NCBI RefSeq assembly: GCF_014646055.1
Contig: NZ_BMMS01000002.1
Coordinates: forward strand, 17,729-81,728
Source: Wenjunlia tyrosinilytica
Lineage (GTDB): Bacteria > Actinomycetota > Actinomycetes > Streptomycetales > Streptomycetaceae
Direction of reading: 5' to 3'
DNA length: 64,000 bases
Shown here: positions 1 through 8,884 of the stretch, piece after piece
Layout: every line of letters begins with the position of its first letter
Numbering within the stretch: position 1 is the first letter of the stretch
Translations under genes and position numbers: made by a program
Notes under the pieces: model-generated
What the model was told of the DNA's origin: nothing
The model's database searches: none
The model's input: the letters and a program-made list of their open reading frames with translations, nothing else

Positions 1-81
1 GAGGCCGCCGCCTCGGCGTTCGCCCACCCGGTCCTGCGCGGGGTGGTCCTCGCACGGGGGCCGGTCAGCTCTGGCGCATGA
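1..81 (+). CDS. C-terminal end of an unidentified protein (partial)
   Basis: Frame 1 is open from the window edge and gives 26 residues ending in RGPVSSGA before a TGA. Third codon positions are G/C-rich, as in real genes here. The stop lies inside the 3' end of the oppositely oriented FHA/ABC gene, so the two would be convergent and overlap by 17 bases. There is too little sequence to name a family, and the reading frame could be spurious. Confidence 0.3.
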   Translation, partial: EAAASAFAHPVLRGVVLARGPVSSGA

Positions 82-2641
82 CCTCGGGCTCGTGGCGGCG
101 CAGCAGCCGGACCACGATGAACCCGCAGATGACACCGAGCAGGAGCAGCACGGCGGAGTCGAACACCCACTGGCTCGCCGCGTGGTCCCACAGCGGGTCG
201 GTCGCCGTCGGGTTCGACTTGTCCTGCGGACCCATGAGCCTGCCCAGGTCGACCGTGGTGCCCTCGGCGGCGATGGCCCAGCGCGAGGGCATCAGCCACG
301 CGACCTGCTCGACACCGGGGCTGCTGAACAACCGGAACAGGATGCCGGTGAAGACGACCTGGACGATGGCGAAGAGCACCAGCAGAGGCATGGTCTTCTC
401 GGCGGTCTTGACCAGCGAGGAGATGACCAGGCCGAACATCATCGAGGTGAAGCCCAGGAGCATGATGACCAGCGTCATCTCGATGGTCGGGTTCTTCGCG
501 AGCAGGCCCTCCGCGGGCAGGTCGCGCGGGAAGAAGCCGATGGCGCAGATGATGATGCCCTGAAGGCCGGTGATCAGGCCCAGGACGATCACCTTCGACA
601 TCAGGTACGCCGACCTGGACAGCCCGGTCGCGCGTTCGCGTTCGTAGATCACCCGTTCCTTGATCAGCTCACGCACCGAGTTCGCCGCTCCGGAGAAGCA
701 GGCGCCGATGGCGAGGATGAGCAGGATGGTGCCCGAGTCCGCGTTGAACCGGGACGGCGGCTTGGGCGGGCCCAGGCCGAAGTCGGACGGGATCAAGGTG
801 CTCACGAAGCCGAGGATCGCGGGCAGAATGACCATCAGGGCGATGAAGCCCCGGTCGGAGGCGATCACCGACACATAGCGCCGGATGAGCGTCCACAGCT
901 GGGAGCCCCAGCTCTGCGGCTTCGGCGGCCGGCTCTGGGTGGGCTGGACGGGCACCGACTGCGGCGCCACGGCGTCGATGTCGGCGGCGTACTTCTGGTA
1001 GTGCATGGAGCCGTGCCAGCGGCCGCCCCAGTCGTGGTCCCGGTAGGTCTCGAACGCCTGGAAGACATCCGCCCAGGTCCCGTACCCGAAGAACTCCAGC
1101 GCCTCGTTCGGCGGACCGAAGTAGGCCACCGAGCCACCGGGGGCCATCACGAGAAGCCGGTCGCACAGTGCCAGCTCGGCGACCGAGTGGGTCACCACGA
1201 GCACGGTGCGGCCGTCGTCCGCGAGGCCGCGCAGCAACTGCATGACGTCACGGTCCATCCCCGGGTCGAGGCCGGAGGTCGGCTCGTCCAGGAAGATCAG
1301 CGACGGCTTGGTGAGGAGCTCCAGCGCGACGGAGACGCGCTTGCGCTGGCCACCGGAGAGGGAGGTGATGCGCTTGTCGGCGTGGATGTCGAGCTTGAGC
1401 TCGCCCAGCACCTCCTCGACGCGGCGGTTGCGCTCGGCGGCCTCGGTGTCACCGGGGAAGCGGAGCTTGGCCGCGTAGCGCAGCGCGGTGCGCACGGTGA
1501 GCTGGGCGTGCAGGATGTCGTCCTGCGGGACCAGGCCTATGCGCTGGCGCAGCTCGGCGAACTGCTTGTACAGATTGCGGTTGTCGTAGAGGACGTCGCC
1601 CTCGTCCGCCGGCCGGTAGCCGGTGAGCGCGCGCAGGAGCGTGGACTTGCCGGACCCGGAGGGGCCGATGACGCCGATGAGCGACTTCTCGGGAACACCG
1701 AAGCTGACGTTGTTCAGCAGGATCTTCTCGCCGTTGCCGTGCTTGACCTTGACGGTCAGGCGGCGCGAGGAGAAGGAGACCGCTCCGGTGTCGACGAACT
1801 CCTCGAGGCGGTCGCCGACGAGGCGGAACGTGGAGTGGCCGACACCGACGATGTCCTCGGGCCGCAGCAGGTGACGCTGGATCGGCTGGCCGTTGACGTA
1901 GGTGCCGTTGTGGCTGCCCAGGTCGACGATCTCGTAGCGGCCGTCGGCGGTGGTCCGGAACTCCGCGTGGTAGCGCGAGACCTGGAGGTCGGCGACGACC
2001 AGTTCGTTGTCGAGCGCACGGCCGATGCGGGTGGTCCTCGTGGTGAGGTTGCGGATCATGGTCGGTTCCGCCCGGCTGCCCAGCGGGGACGGCGCGCCGC
2101 CGCCCTGCGGCTGACGCTGCGGCACACCCGGGCCCGGGGACTGCTGGTGCGGAACCTGCGGCGGCTGGAAGGGCGGCTGCTGCTGGGGCGGCTGGAACGG
2201 CGGCTGTTGCGGCGGCTGGAAGGGCGGCTGCTGGGGCGGGGCCTGCGGCGGCGCGTAGCCGGGGCCGACGCCCGGGGCCATGGCCGTGGGCGCGCTGTAG
2301 ACATCGGCGCGCGCGGCGCTGAAGTTCAGCCGCGGACCGTCGGTCCCGTTGCCGAGGTGGATCGCCGAACCCGGGCCGACCGGCGCCTGGTTGACGCGCC
2401 GGCCCTGGGAGTACGTGCCATTGGTGCTGCCCTGGTCGTCGATGACCCAGCTGTGGCCGTTCCACCCGATGCTCGCGTGGCGCCAGGAGACCCGGGAGTC
2501 GTTGATCACCACGTCCGCCTGCGGATCACGGCCGATCACAAAGGGCCTGGACGGGTCAAGTGTCCAGGTCTGTCCGTTCAATTCAAGTACGAGTTCCGGC
2601 ACTCCATGCCCCACATAGTTGTCCCCCGAAAGATCCCCCAT
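65..2641 (-). CDS. Double-FHA-domain ABC transporter, fused ATPase and permease
   Basis: An 858-residue one-protein ABC half-transporter. An FHA domain lies at about residues 25-108, then a proline/glutamine-rich linker with repeated PPFQPPQ at about 125-180, then a second FHA domain at about 200-280 with an SRYH and SHNGTYVNG core. The ABC ATPase follows: Walker A GPSGSGKST at 326-334, signature LSGGQRKR, Walker B LIFLDEPTSGLDP. An ABC2-type permease with about six membrane segments fills 590-858. FHA domains bind phosphothreonine, so transport is probably controlled by Ser/Thr kinases (inference). The ATG at 2641 has no clear ribosome site. A GTG at 2602, just before PELVLELNG, is an alternative start. 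The substrate is unknown. It is divergent from the Streptophobe gene. Confidence 0.9.
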   Translation of the reverse strand: MGDLSGDNYVGHGVPELVLELNGQTWTLDPSRPFVIGRDPQADVVINDSRVSWRHASIGWNGHSWVIDDQGSTNGTYSQGRRVNQAPVGPGSAIHLGNGTDGPRLNFSAARADVYSAPTAMAPGVGPGYAPPQAPPQQPPFQPPQQPPFQPPQQQPPFQPPQVPHQQSPGPGVPQRQPQGGGAPSPLGSRAEPTMIRNLTTRTTRIGRALDNELVVADLQVSRYHAEFRTTADGRYEIVDLGSHNGTYVNGQPIQRHLLRPEDIVGVGHSTFRLVGDRLEEFVDTGAVSFSSRRLTVKVKHGNGEKILLNNVSFGVPEKSLIGVIGPSGSGKSTLLRALTGYRPADEGDVLYDNRNLYKQFAELRQRIGLVPQDDILHAQLTVRTALRYAAKLRFPGDTEAAERNRRVEEVLGELKLDIHADKRITSLSGGQRKRVSVALELLTKPSLIFLDEPTSGLDPGMDRDVMQLLRGLADDGRTVLVVTHSVAELALCDRLLVMAPGGSVAYFGPPNEALEFFGYGTWADVFQAFETYRDHDWGGRWHGSMHYQKYAADIDAVAPQSVPVQPTQSRPPKPQSWGSQLWTLIRRYVSVIASDRGFIALMVILPAILGFVSTLIPSDFGLGPPKPPSRFNADSGTILLILAIGACFSGAANSVRELIKERVIYERERATGLSRSAYLMSKVIVLGLITGLQGIIICAIGFFPRDLPAEGLLAKNPTIEMTLVIMLLGFTSMMFGLVISSLVKTAEKTMPLLVLFAIVQVVFTGILFRLFSSPGVEQVAWLMPSRWAIAAEGTTVDLGRLMGPQDKSNPTATDPLWDHAASQWVFDSAVLLLLGVICGFIVVRLLRRHEPEVMRQS

Positions 2642-2656
2642 GAGGGGAGTCTAGGG

Positions 2657-4564
2657 ATGCTGAACATCGGGTGGAACTATTCCAGGCTCTTCGCGGGAAC
2701 GGGAGGCCGGGTTGGGGGGAGACTGGTTTCGGGCGGTTCCGACAACTTCGGCGCATTGCACTCGGGGGGCGGGATGGGCGGGTATGGGGGTTCACGGCTG
2801 AGATGGGGAAGCGTCGTGCTCTCCGCGGTGGCCGCGGTGAGTTGGGCGTTTCTGGCGATGGCGGGTGTCGCGGCGCTCGGGCTGCACCTGCTGGGGGCGG
2901 ACACGGCGGGCTCATTGGGCCCGATGACGGCGGCGGTCGTCGCGATGGCGGCCGGGGGCTCGGTGAGCCCGTCGGGAGACATGTCCGTCTTCGGGATGTC
3001 ACCGGCCGGGGCGCAGGGCGGCATCGGCATCATGCCGCTGGGGGTGAGCCTGGTCGGGGCGCTCCTGCTGGCGTGGGTGTTCCTGCGTCCGCTGCGCACG
3101 GGCCCGGTGGCCGTCGGTGAGCTGGTCGCGCGGGTGGTGAGCACGGCGGCGCTGTTCGTCGCGGTGCTCGGCGGTCTGGCGTGGGCCGGGCACGACACGG
3201 TCTCCATCGACGGCTCGGCGCTGGGCGGCGCAGGAGGCAAAGGCGGGGGCGGGGGCGGAGGTCTGCTGGACGGCATCCCCGGAATCGGCGGCTCGGGGGA
3301 TCTCGGCGATCTCGGTGACCTGGGCGACTTCGGCGACGGGCTCGAGGATTTGGTGAAGTCCCATTCCTCCGTGGGCTTCCACGTCAATACCGGTGCCACG
3401 CTCCTGCGGGGACTGGTGTGGGTGCTCGCGGTGGTGGTGATCGCGCTGGTCGCGTCGCGCCGCACCGCGCTGCCTCGCGGCTGGGAATTCGTCTCGCGCG
3501 CCGTCCGGCCCGCGGCGTCCGCGCTGGTGAGGGTCCTGCTGATGGCGGCGCTCGCGGGCGCGGCGGCGGGGCTCTACGCGGCGGCCACCGGCGACGAGCC
3601 GGGGAGGATCACCGGAGGCGTCCTGCTCGGGGCGCCCAACGGTGCCTGGCTGGCGGTGCCGCTGGGGCTGTTCGTCCCGTGGGACGGCTCCGTCTCGGGG
3701 CCCCTCGCACAATTCCTGCCCGCACCGGTGGACCGGCTGCTGAACGGCCATCCGGGCGGGCGGCAGATCACCTTGAGCCGTCTCGCGGAGCTGGACGGGA
3801 GGGTGTGGCTCCTCCCCGTGGCCGTGGTGCTGATGATGCTGACCGCCGGCGTGCTCAACGCGGCGAATGCGCCGCTCCCGCAGGGCGGCCGACCGGGGAC
3901 ACTGCGCCTGGCCGCGTCGGCGGCGGTACGGCTGGGGGTGGCCACGGCGGTGGCCCTGCCCCTGCTGGTGCGGGTGACCGGGGTATCGGTGGACGCGAAT
4001 GTGTCGGTCTTCGGGATCGACGCGGTCGGTGCGGGTCTGAAGCTCAACGGGGACGCGGTGACGGCGGTGGCGCTGGGTGCGGTGTGGGGGGCCGCGGCGG
4101 GGTTCGCCGGGGCACTGATGTTCGCAGCCGCGGGCGCCGGACGCGGGCGTGAACGAGCCGGGGAGGATTGGGCGGGGCAGACGGCGGCCGCGAAGGCGCC
4201 TGCCGGGCAGGCGGCCGCGCAGATGCGGGCCGGGCAGGTGGGAGGAGGGGCGGCCCCGGCGGCGTCGGCTCAGGCGAGACCCGGGCAGGGGGCGGCAGCC
4301 GGGCAGAGGTCACCCTGGCACGGGGCGGCAGCCGGGGAGGCGGCCGCGCAGGCCCAGCAGCCGGGGCCCTACAACCCCCGGCCTCCGTACCGTCCCGAAG
4401 GGCCCGAGCACAATCCCTACCGGGACGACCGGGGCTCCACGCAGCCACCGGACCACGGCCGGAGTCAGGGCGGGGACCAAGGCCGCAGTGAGGGCGCGGC
4501 AGAGCCGCCCGCGAGGAACGACTCCCCCACCCTTCCGGACGTACGGCGGCCTCGGGACCGCTGA
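2657..4564 (+). CDS. Streptophobe family polytopic membrane protein
   Basis: About 635 residues. The first two thirds carry roughly ten hydrophobic segments rich in Ala, Val, Leu and Gly, including the conserved AALGLHLLGAD stretch typical of the Streptophobe family. An extracytoplasmic-looking Gly/Asp-rich loop (repeated GDLGDLGD) splits the first and second membrane blocks. The last 150 residues are an Ala/Gln/Pro-rich, probably disordered tail. ATG 2657 has GAGGGGAG upstream but leaves only 15 bases to the divergent FHA/ABC start. ATG 2774 (MGGYGGSR) would give a more normal promoter space, so the start is uncertain. The function of the family is unknown. Confidence 0.8.
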   Translation: MLNIGWNYSRLFAGTGGRVGGRLVSGGSDNFGALHSGGGMGGYGGSRLRWGSVVLSAVAAVSWAFLAMAGVAALGLHLLGADTAGSLGPMTAAVVAMAAGGSVSPSGDMSVFGMSPAGAQGGIGIMPLGVSLVGALLLAWVFLRPLRTGPVAVGELVARVVSTAALFVAVLGGLAWAGHDTVSIDGSALGGAGGKGGGGGGGLLDGIPGIGGSGDLGDLGDLGDFGDGLEDLVKSHSSVGFHVNTGATLLRGLVWVLAVVVIALVASRRTALPRGWEFVSRAVRPAASALVRVLLMAALAGAAAGLYAAATGDEPGRITGGVLLGAPNGAWLAVPLGLFVPWDGSVSGPLAQFLPAPVDRLLNGHPGGRQITLSRLAELDGRVWLLPVAVVLMMLTAGVLNAANAPLPQGGRPGTLRLAASAAVRLGVATAVALPLLVRVTGVSVDANVSVFGIDAVGAGLKLNGDAVTAVALGAVWGAAAGFAGALMFAAAGAGRGRERAGEDWAGQTAAAKAPAGQAAAQMRAGQVGGGAAPAASAQARPGQGAAAGQRSPWHGAAAGEAAAQAQQPGPYNPRPPYRPEGPEHNPYRDDRGSTQPPDHGRSQGGDQGRSEGAAEPPARNDSPTLPDVRRPRDR

Positions 4565-4670
4565 GGGGCGGCTTCCGGTTGAAGACCAGGTGAAAGGTAC
4601 CGGTACAAGTGTCCGCCCACCGGGACGCTCGGCGCCGGTCCGAGTCACGCCCGCTAACGTGGGGCCTACC

Positions 4671-5888
4671 ATGAACGATTCCACCGCTCGAGCGGAATTC
4701 CCCACCCTGCTCGTCAAGATCTTCGGCAAGGACCGTCCAGGTATCACGGCCGGCCTGTTCGACACCCTGGCGGAGTTCGACCTCGACGTGGTCGACATCG
4801 AGCAGGTGGTCACGCGGGGCCGGCTGGTGCTGTGCGCGCTGGTCACGGTGCCCGCCGAGGGCACGGCCACCGAGGGGGAGCTGCGCGCCACCGTGCACCG
4901 CTGGGCGGAGTCGATGAAGCTCCAGGCGGAGATCCTCTCCGGTGTCGGCGACAACCGGCCGCGTGCCGAGGGACGCTCGCACGTCACCGTCCTCGGCCAC
5001 CCCCTGACCTCGGAGTCCACGGCCGCCATAGCCGCCCGTATAGCCGAGGTCGGCGGCAATATCGACCGTATCTTCCGGCTGGCGAAGTACCCGGTGACCG
5101 CGGTGGAGTTCGCCGTCTCCGGTGTCGCCACCGAGCCCCTGCGCAGCGCGCTCGCCGCCGAGGCCGCCAAACGCGGGGTCGATGTCGCCGTGGTCAGCGC
5201 GGGTCTGCACCGCAGGGCGCAGCGCCTGGTCGTGATGGACGTGGACTCCACCTTGATCCAGGACGAGGTGATCGAGCTGTTCGCCGCCCACGCGGGCTGC
5301 GAGGACCGCGTCGCCGAGGTCACCGCGGCGGCGATGCGCGGGGAACTGGATTTCGAGCAGTCGCTGCATGCCCGGGTGACGCTGCTGGGCGGACTCGACG
5401 CGAGTGTGGTGGACAAGGTCCGGGCGGAGGTCCGGCTGACCCCGGGGGCCCGCACACTCATCCGTACGCTCAAGAGGCTCGGCTATCTGGTCGGTGTGGT
5501 CTCGGGTGGCTTCACCCAGGTGACCGACGACCTCAAGGACCGGCTGGGACTGGACTTCGCGGCGGCGAACACGCTCGAGGTCGTGGACGGGAAGCTGACC
5601 GGCCGGGTCATCGGCGAGGTCGTGGACCGGGCGGGCAAGGCGCGGATACTGGCCAGGTTCGCGCAGGAGGCCGGGGTGCCGCTGTCGCAGACCGTCGCGA
5701 TCGGTGACGGGGCCAACGATCTGGACATGCTCAACGCGGCGGGGCTGGGGGTCGCCTTCAACGCCAAGCCGGTGGTGCGCGAGGCGGCGCACACGGCGGT
5801 CAATGTCCCCTTCCTGGACACGGTCCTCTATCTGCTGGGGATCACCCGGGAAGAGGTCGAGGCCGCGGACCTGGCGGACGGGTCCTGA
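4671..5888 (+). CDS. serB: Phosphoserine phosphatase SerB
   Basis: A 405-residue enzyme for the last step of serine synthesis, hydrolysing O-phosphoserine to L-serine. An ACT domain occupies about residues 10-85 and a second ACT-like region about 100-175. The HAD phosphatase domain starts at about 185, with motif I DVDSTL (D190 nucleophile, D192), motif II in VVSGGFTQV, and the metal-binding GDGANDLDM near residue 348. The two ACT domains suggest serine feedback, as in other actinobacterial SerB proteins. The start ATG follows a 106-base gap from the preceding gene, so it may have its own promoter. Length and all catalytic motifs are normal for the family. Confidence 0.95.
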   Translation: MNDSTARAEFPTLLVKIFGKDRPGITAGLFDTLAEFDLDVVDIEQVVTRGRLVLCALVTVPAEGTATEGELRATVHRWAESMKLQAEILSGVGDNRPRAEGRSHVTVLGHPLTSESTAAIAARIAEVGGNIDRIFRLAKYPVTAVEFAVSGVATEPLRSALAAEAAKRGVDVAVVSAGLHRRAQRLVVMDVDSTLIQDEVIELFAAHAGCEDRVAEVTAAAMRGELDFEQSLHARVTLLGGLDASVVDKVRAEVRLTPGARTLIRTLKRLGYLVGVVSGGFTQVTDDLKDRLGLDFAAANTLEVVDGKLTGRVIGEVVDRAGKARILARFAQEAGVPLSQTVAIGDGANDLDMLNAAGLGVAFNAKPVVREAAHTAVNVPFLDTVLYLLGITREEVEAADLADGS

Positions 5889-5960
5889 GCCCCCTCCCCG
5901 AGCAGCCCCGTCCCTGAGCCCGTATCCCCCCGCAGGACCACGGAAAGACCACGGAAAGAC

Positions 5961-5988
5961 CACGAGGGGCCCCGCGGGGCCCCTCGTG
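5961..5988. terminator. Bidirectional terminator between serB and sixA-like gene
   Basis: A perfect 28-base palindrome (14-base arms beginning CACGAGGGGCCCCG) lies between two convergent genes. No U-tract follows, as is usual in Streptomyces. The position suits termination in both directions. Confidence 0.75.
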
Positions 5989-6026
5989 CGCTTCTCCGTA
6001 CGCGTCCGGCTCCGTACGCGTCCCGG

Positions 6027-6551
6027 TCAGTCGTGCGGCGCCCAGAAGGTCGTCAGCCGTCCGGCACCGTGCTCGACGGATTTCCAGGAGCCGGTGAAGG
6101 TGATCACGGCCGCGGCGGAGGTCGGGAATCCCTGACGGCGCATCCTGACCACCGTGTCACCGTCGGCCTCGCCCGCGAGCGCGTCGGCGAGGGCGTGCAT
6201 GCCGGGGTTGTGGCCCACCACGACGAGATCCGTCACGTCGTCGTCCTGTTCGGCCAGCAGGGCGAGCAGGTCGCCGAGACTCGCCTCGTACAGCCGCTCC
6301 TCGTAGACGGTCCTGGGTCTGTGCTCGAGCTCGTGGACGACCAGCTTCCAGGTCTCACGGGTGCGTACGGAGGTCGAGCACAGGGCGAGGTCGGGTTCGA
6401 TACCGGTCCCGGCGAGCCAGCGTCCGGCGGCGGGTGCGTCCCTGCGGCCGCGCTCGGCGAGCGGCCGCTCATGATCGGGGACGGACGGCCAGTCGGCCTT
6501 GGCATGCCGGAGAAGAACGATCCTGCGGGGCGTTTCGGCGCTCATACCCAT
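6027..6551 (-). CDS. SixA-type histidine phosphatase
   Basis: A 174-residue member of the histidine phosphatase superfamily. The catalytic RHA motif is at residues 15-17 (IVLLRHAKADW), the second arginine region is in STSVRTRETW, and the second catalytic histidine is in VVVGHNPGM. It resembles SixA, which removes phosphate from phosphohistidine in signalling proteins. The real substrate here is unknown. GGAAAG eight bases upstream supports ATG 6551 over the in-frame ATG six bases later. It is convergent with serB and separated from it by a strong hairpin. Confidence 0.85.
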   Translation of the reverse strand: MGMSAETPRRIVLLRHAKADWPSVPDHERPLAERGRRDAPAAGRWLAGTGIEPDLALCSTSVRTRETWKLVVHELEHRPRTVYEERLYEASLGDLLALLAEQDDDVTDLVVVGHNPGMHALADALAGEADGDTVVRMRRQGFPTSAAAVITFTGSWKSVEHGAGRLTTFWAPHD

Positions 6552-6831
6552 CAGCTTTCCAGAAAACCTGCGAAGCGGCGCGGCCCCTGGAGGAGTACCT
6601 CCGGGCCTGTCCTATGGGTCACTGCGGGGCTCGCGACGCCCGGCACCCCGCCTGGCGGCGTCGCCGGACCGTCCCAGAAGACCCGCCCTCCTTGCCCGCC
6701 GACAGGCAGGAAGCGCCCCGAGGACGGCCGGGAGGACGGCTCGGCGCCTTGCCGACCGGGCGCCAACCGCCGCTCGCCGTCCGACAAGACCCATCCGACG
6801 AGACCCGTCCGACAAGACCCTTGAGACAGCC

Positions 6832-7047
6832 CTAGCCGAAAAGGCTGATCAGGACCTGCGGGAGGACCTTCTCTATGCGCTGGAGGCCCGGATACGGCGA
6901 GTAGTGCCGCTCCCCGGCCTGCGCGGGCGAGGCCAGCAGGCAGAACAGCGTGGTGAACACGGCGAGCGGCAGGGCGACGGCCCACCAGCGCACCCTCGTC
7001 TGCTGCCTGGGGCGCGACGCTTGGGCGTACTGCTGACGGGGCGACAT
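6832..7047 (-). CDS. Small exported hypothetical protein
   Basis: A 71-residue protein. A basic N-terminus (RQQTRVRW) is followed by a hydrophobic segment at about residues 24-42 ending in SPAQA, which looks like a signal peptide with cleavage after AQA. The mature part would be only about 25 residues (start GERHYSPYP, end QVLISLFG). A GGGAG ribosome site lies in front of ATG 7047. No family was recognised. It could instead stay membrane-anchored. Confidence 0.6.
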   Translation of the reverse strand: MSPRQQYAQASRPRQQTRVRWWAVALPLAVFTTLFCLLASPAQAGERHYSPYPGLQRIEKVLPQVLISLFG

Positions 7048-7241
7048 GGCTGCTCCCTTTGGGGTGGGCTTCGGACGGGGCCGGTGTGGGCTCCACCGGT
7101 CGTTCCGGCGTGCTTCGACGCTACGGCGACCGACGTCCCCAACCCACCGGGCGAGCCACCCAGTTACCCCTGACCTACCCCCCATATCCATGGTGGGGTT
7201 AACCCCACCCCCACTCCCCCGGGCGCCGCCGAGTGACCCGC

Positions 7242-7302
7242 CCGGCCCCACCCGTCCCGCCCGGCCCCACCCGTCCCGCTCAGGCCCCACCCGTCCCGCT
7301 CA
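7242..7302. repeat. Three copies of a 19-20 base C-rich repeat
   Basis: Three nearly identical copies of GGCCCCACCCGTCCCGC run up to the stop codon of the MFS gene at 7300. The segment is almost purely C and G on the plus strand, with no gene inside it. Confidence 0.7.
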
Positions 7303-8793
7303 GACCTCGTCCTCGATGTGCCGGACCCGCCCCGCGAGTATCCCGACCACGATCTGCGGCACGAGCAGGCCCGCGATCAGCGTGATGGGCAGGCTCCATC
7401 CGCCGGAGTGCTCGTAGAGGGCGCCAACCGCGATGGGCCCCGGGATGGAGATCAGGTAACCGACGCCCTGCGCGAAGGCGGACAGCTTCACCACGCCGGC
7501 CGTGCTCCGCGAGCGCAGGCCGACCATGGTGAGGGCGAGGGGAAACGCGCAGTTGGACACACCGAGCAGGAGCGACCACACCCAGGGTGCGGCGGCCGGA
7601 GCCAGCGCCAGGCCGAGGTAGCCGGTGATGCCGAACAGGCCGAGGGCGGCGGCAAACGGGCCCTGGTGCCGGTAGCGGGCGGCGAGCGCCGGAAGAACGA
7701 AGGACAGCGGAACGCCGACCCCCATCGTCACCGCAAGGAGCACTCCGGCCTGCCCGGCCGGGATCCCGGCGTCATGGAAGATCTGCGGCAGCCAGCCCAT
7801 GGTGATGTAGGCGCCGGTGGCCTGGAGGCCGAAGAAGACACCGAGAGCCCAGGCGGTGCGGCTGCGGGTGATCCGCATCGGGGCGTCGGTCCCGGCGGCC
7901 GCGGCCCCCTCGTTCCGGCCCCGGCTCCCGCCGCGGCTCTGGCGAGGGACGCGGCCCGCGGCCCGCTCACCGCGCCCACCGCTCCCCCGGTCACGGAGCA
8001 CCACCGGCAGCCACGGCAGTACGGCGAGGGCGGCCAGGACCGCCCACACGCCCAGTCCGGCCCGCCAACTGCCGCCGAGGGCCTGTGTGAGGGGCACGGT
8101 GACGGCCGCCGCCGAGGAGGTGCCCAGGGCCAGCGCCATCGAGTACAGGCCGGTCATCGCCCCGACCCGCTCGGGGAAGTACCGCTTGATGATCACGGGA
8201 ACCAGGACGTTGCCCATCGCGATTCCAGCGAGCGCCAGGGCGCTGACGGCCACGAACGCGGCCGTAGTTCCGACCAGCGAGCGCACGGCCAGTCCCACCG
8301 CGATCGCGGCCATGCCCGCCCCCACCACCGTCACCGGGCCGTAGCGCCTGGCCAGGCGGGGAGCGGTGACGCCGAAGACGGCGAAGCACAGGGCGGGAAC
8401 CGAGGTGAGCATCCCGGCGGCCGTGCCGCTCATGTGCAGGCCGTGCCGGACTTCCTCCATGAGGGCGCCGAGGCTGGTGATCGCCGGGCGCAGATTGAGC
8501 GCCGTCATGACGAGGCCGGCCATCACCAGGCGGGGCATCCATCCGGGGACCGCCCGGTCGGCCAGGAGCCCGACACCGAACGGTGCGCCGCCGAGGGGCC
8601 GATCACCGAGGGATCGGCTGGCGGGGGATCGGCTGCCGAGGGGGCGCCCGCCGAGGAGTCGCCCGTCGGTCCGGCCCACGGGCCCCGGCCGGGCCCGCCG
8701 CCGCGGGTGACCTCCGGTGACGGTCTCTTCCTCGGTCTCGGTCTCTTCTCCGGTCGCGGTCTGTTCCTTGGTGGCGGTCTCTTCCTCAGACAT
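7300..8793 (-). CDS. CynX/NimT-type MFS transporter
   Basis: About 497 residues with roughly twelve membrane segments. The core starts near LVMAGLVMTALNLRPAITSLG, and the NLRPAI motif is typical of the CynX/NimT (cyanate/nitroimidazole) branch of the major facilitator superfamily. The first 75 or so residues are an unusual hydrophilic extension rich in Glu and Thr, then Arg and Gly. In-frame ATG codons at 8805, 8802 and 8793 make the exact start uncertain. The gene is divergent from a GntR regulator, and an 8-3-8 palindrome covers its start region, so the regulator probably controls it. The substrate is unknown. Confidence 0.85.
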   Translation of the reverse strand: MSEEETATKEQTATGEETETEEETVTGGHPRRRARPGPVGRTDGRLLGGRPLGSRSPASRSLGDRPLGGAPFGVGLLADRAVPGWMPRLVMAGLVMTALNLRPAITSLGALMEEVRHGLHMSGTAAGMLTSVPALCFAVFGVTAPRLARRYGPVTVVGAGMAAIAVGLAVRSLVGTTAAFVAVSALALAGIAMGNVLVPVIIKRYFPERVGAMTGLYSMALALGTSSAAAVTVPLTQALGGSWRAGLGVWAVLAALAVLPWLPVVLRDRGSGGRGERAAGRVPRQSRGGSRGRNEGAAAAGTDAPMRITRSRTAWALGVFFGLQATGAYITMGWLPQIFHDAGIPAGQAGVLLAVTMGVGVPLSFVLPALAARYRHQGPFAAALGLFGITGYLGLALAPAAAPWVWSLLLGVSNCAFPLALTMVGLRSRSTAGVVKLSAFAQGVGYLISIPGPIAVGALYEHSGGWSLPITLIAGLLVPQIVVGILAGRVRHIEDEV

Positions 8794-8797
8794 GAAG

Positions 8798-8816
8798 CCC
8801 ATCATAGAATGATGGG
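8798..8816. promoter_or_regulatory. Candidate GntR operator and promoter between MFS and GntR genes
   Basis: The perfect inverted repeat CCCATCAT-AGA-ATGATGGG overlaps the translation start region of the MFS gene. TAGAAT at 8805-8810, inside it, could serve as a -10 box for the GntR gene. Short palindromes with a three-base centre in a divergent promoter are typical operator sites of FadR-subfamily GntR regulators. Binding by the neighbouring regulator is inferred. Confidence 0.55.
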
Positions 8817-8884
8817 ATGATTCTCTCTCCACTGGGTTCCGCCCCTCCCGGCCGTCCTGGTTCCAGGCTCGTCCCGGGAGCGCC

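Noticed and set aside
92-2656. Very long open frame antiparallel to the FHA/ABC gene and continuous with the Streptophobe gene
   Set aside because: High-GC DNA leaves antisense frames open. The FHA/ABC frame is clearly coding with recognised domains, so only the part from 2657 is real.
7048-7241. Pyrimidine-rich spacer considered as a small RNA or promoter region
   Set aside because: No hairpin with a clear promoter was found. Base skew alone is not evidence for an RNA gene.
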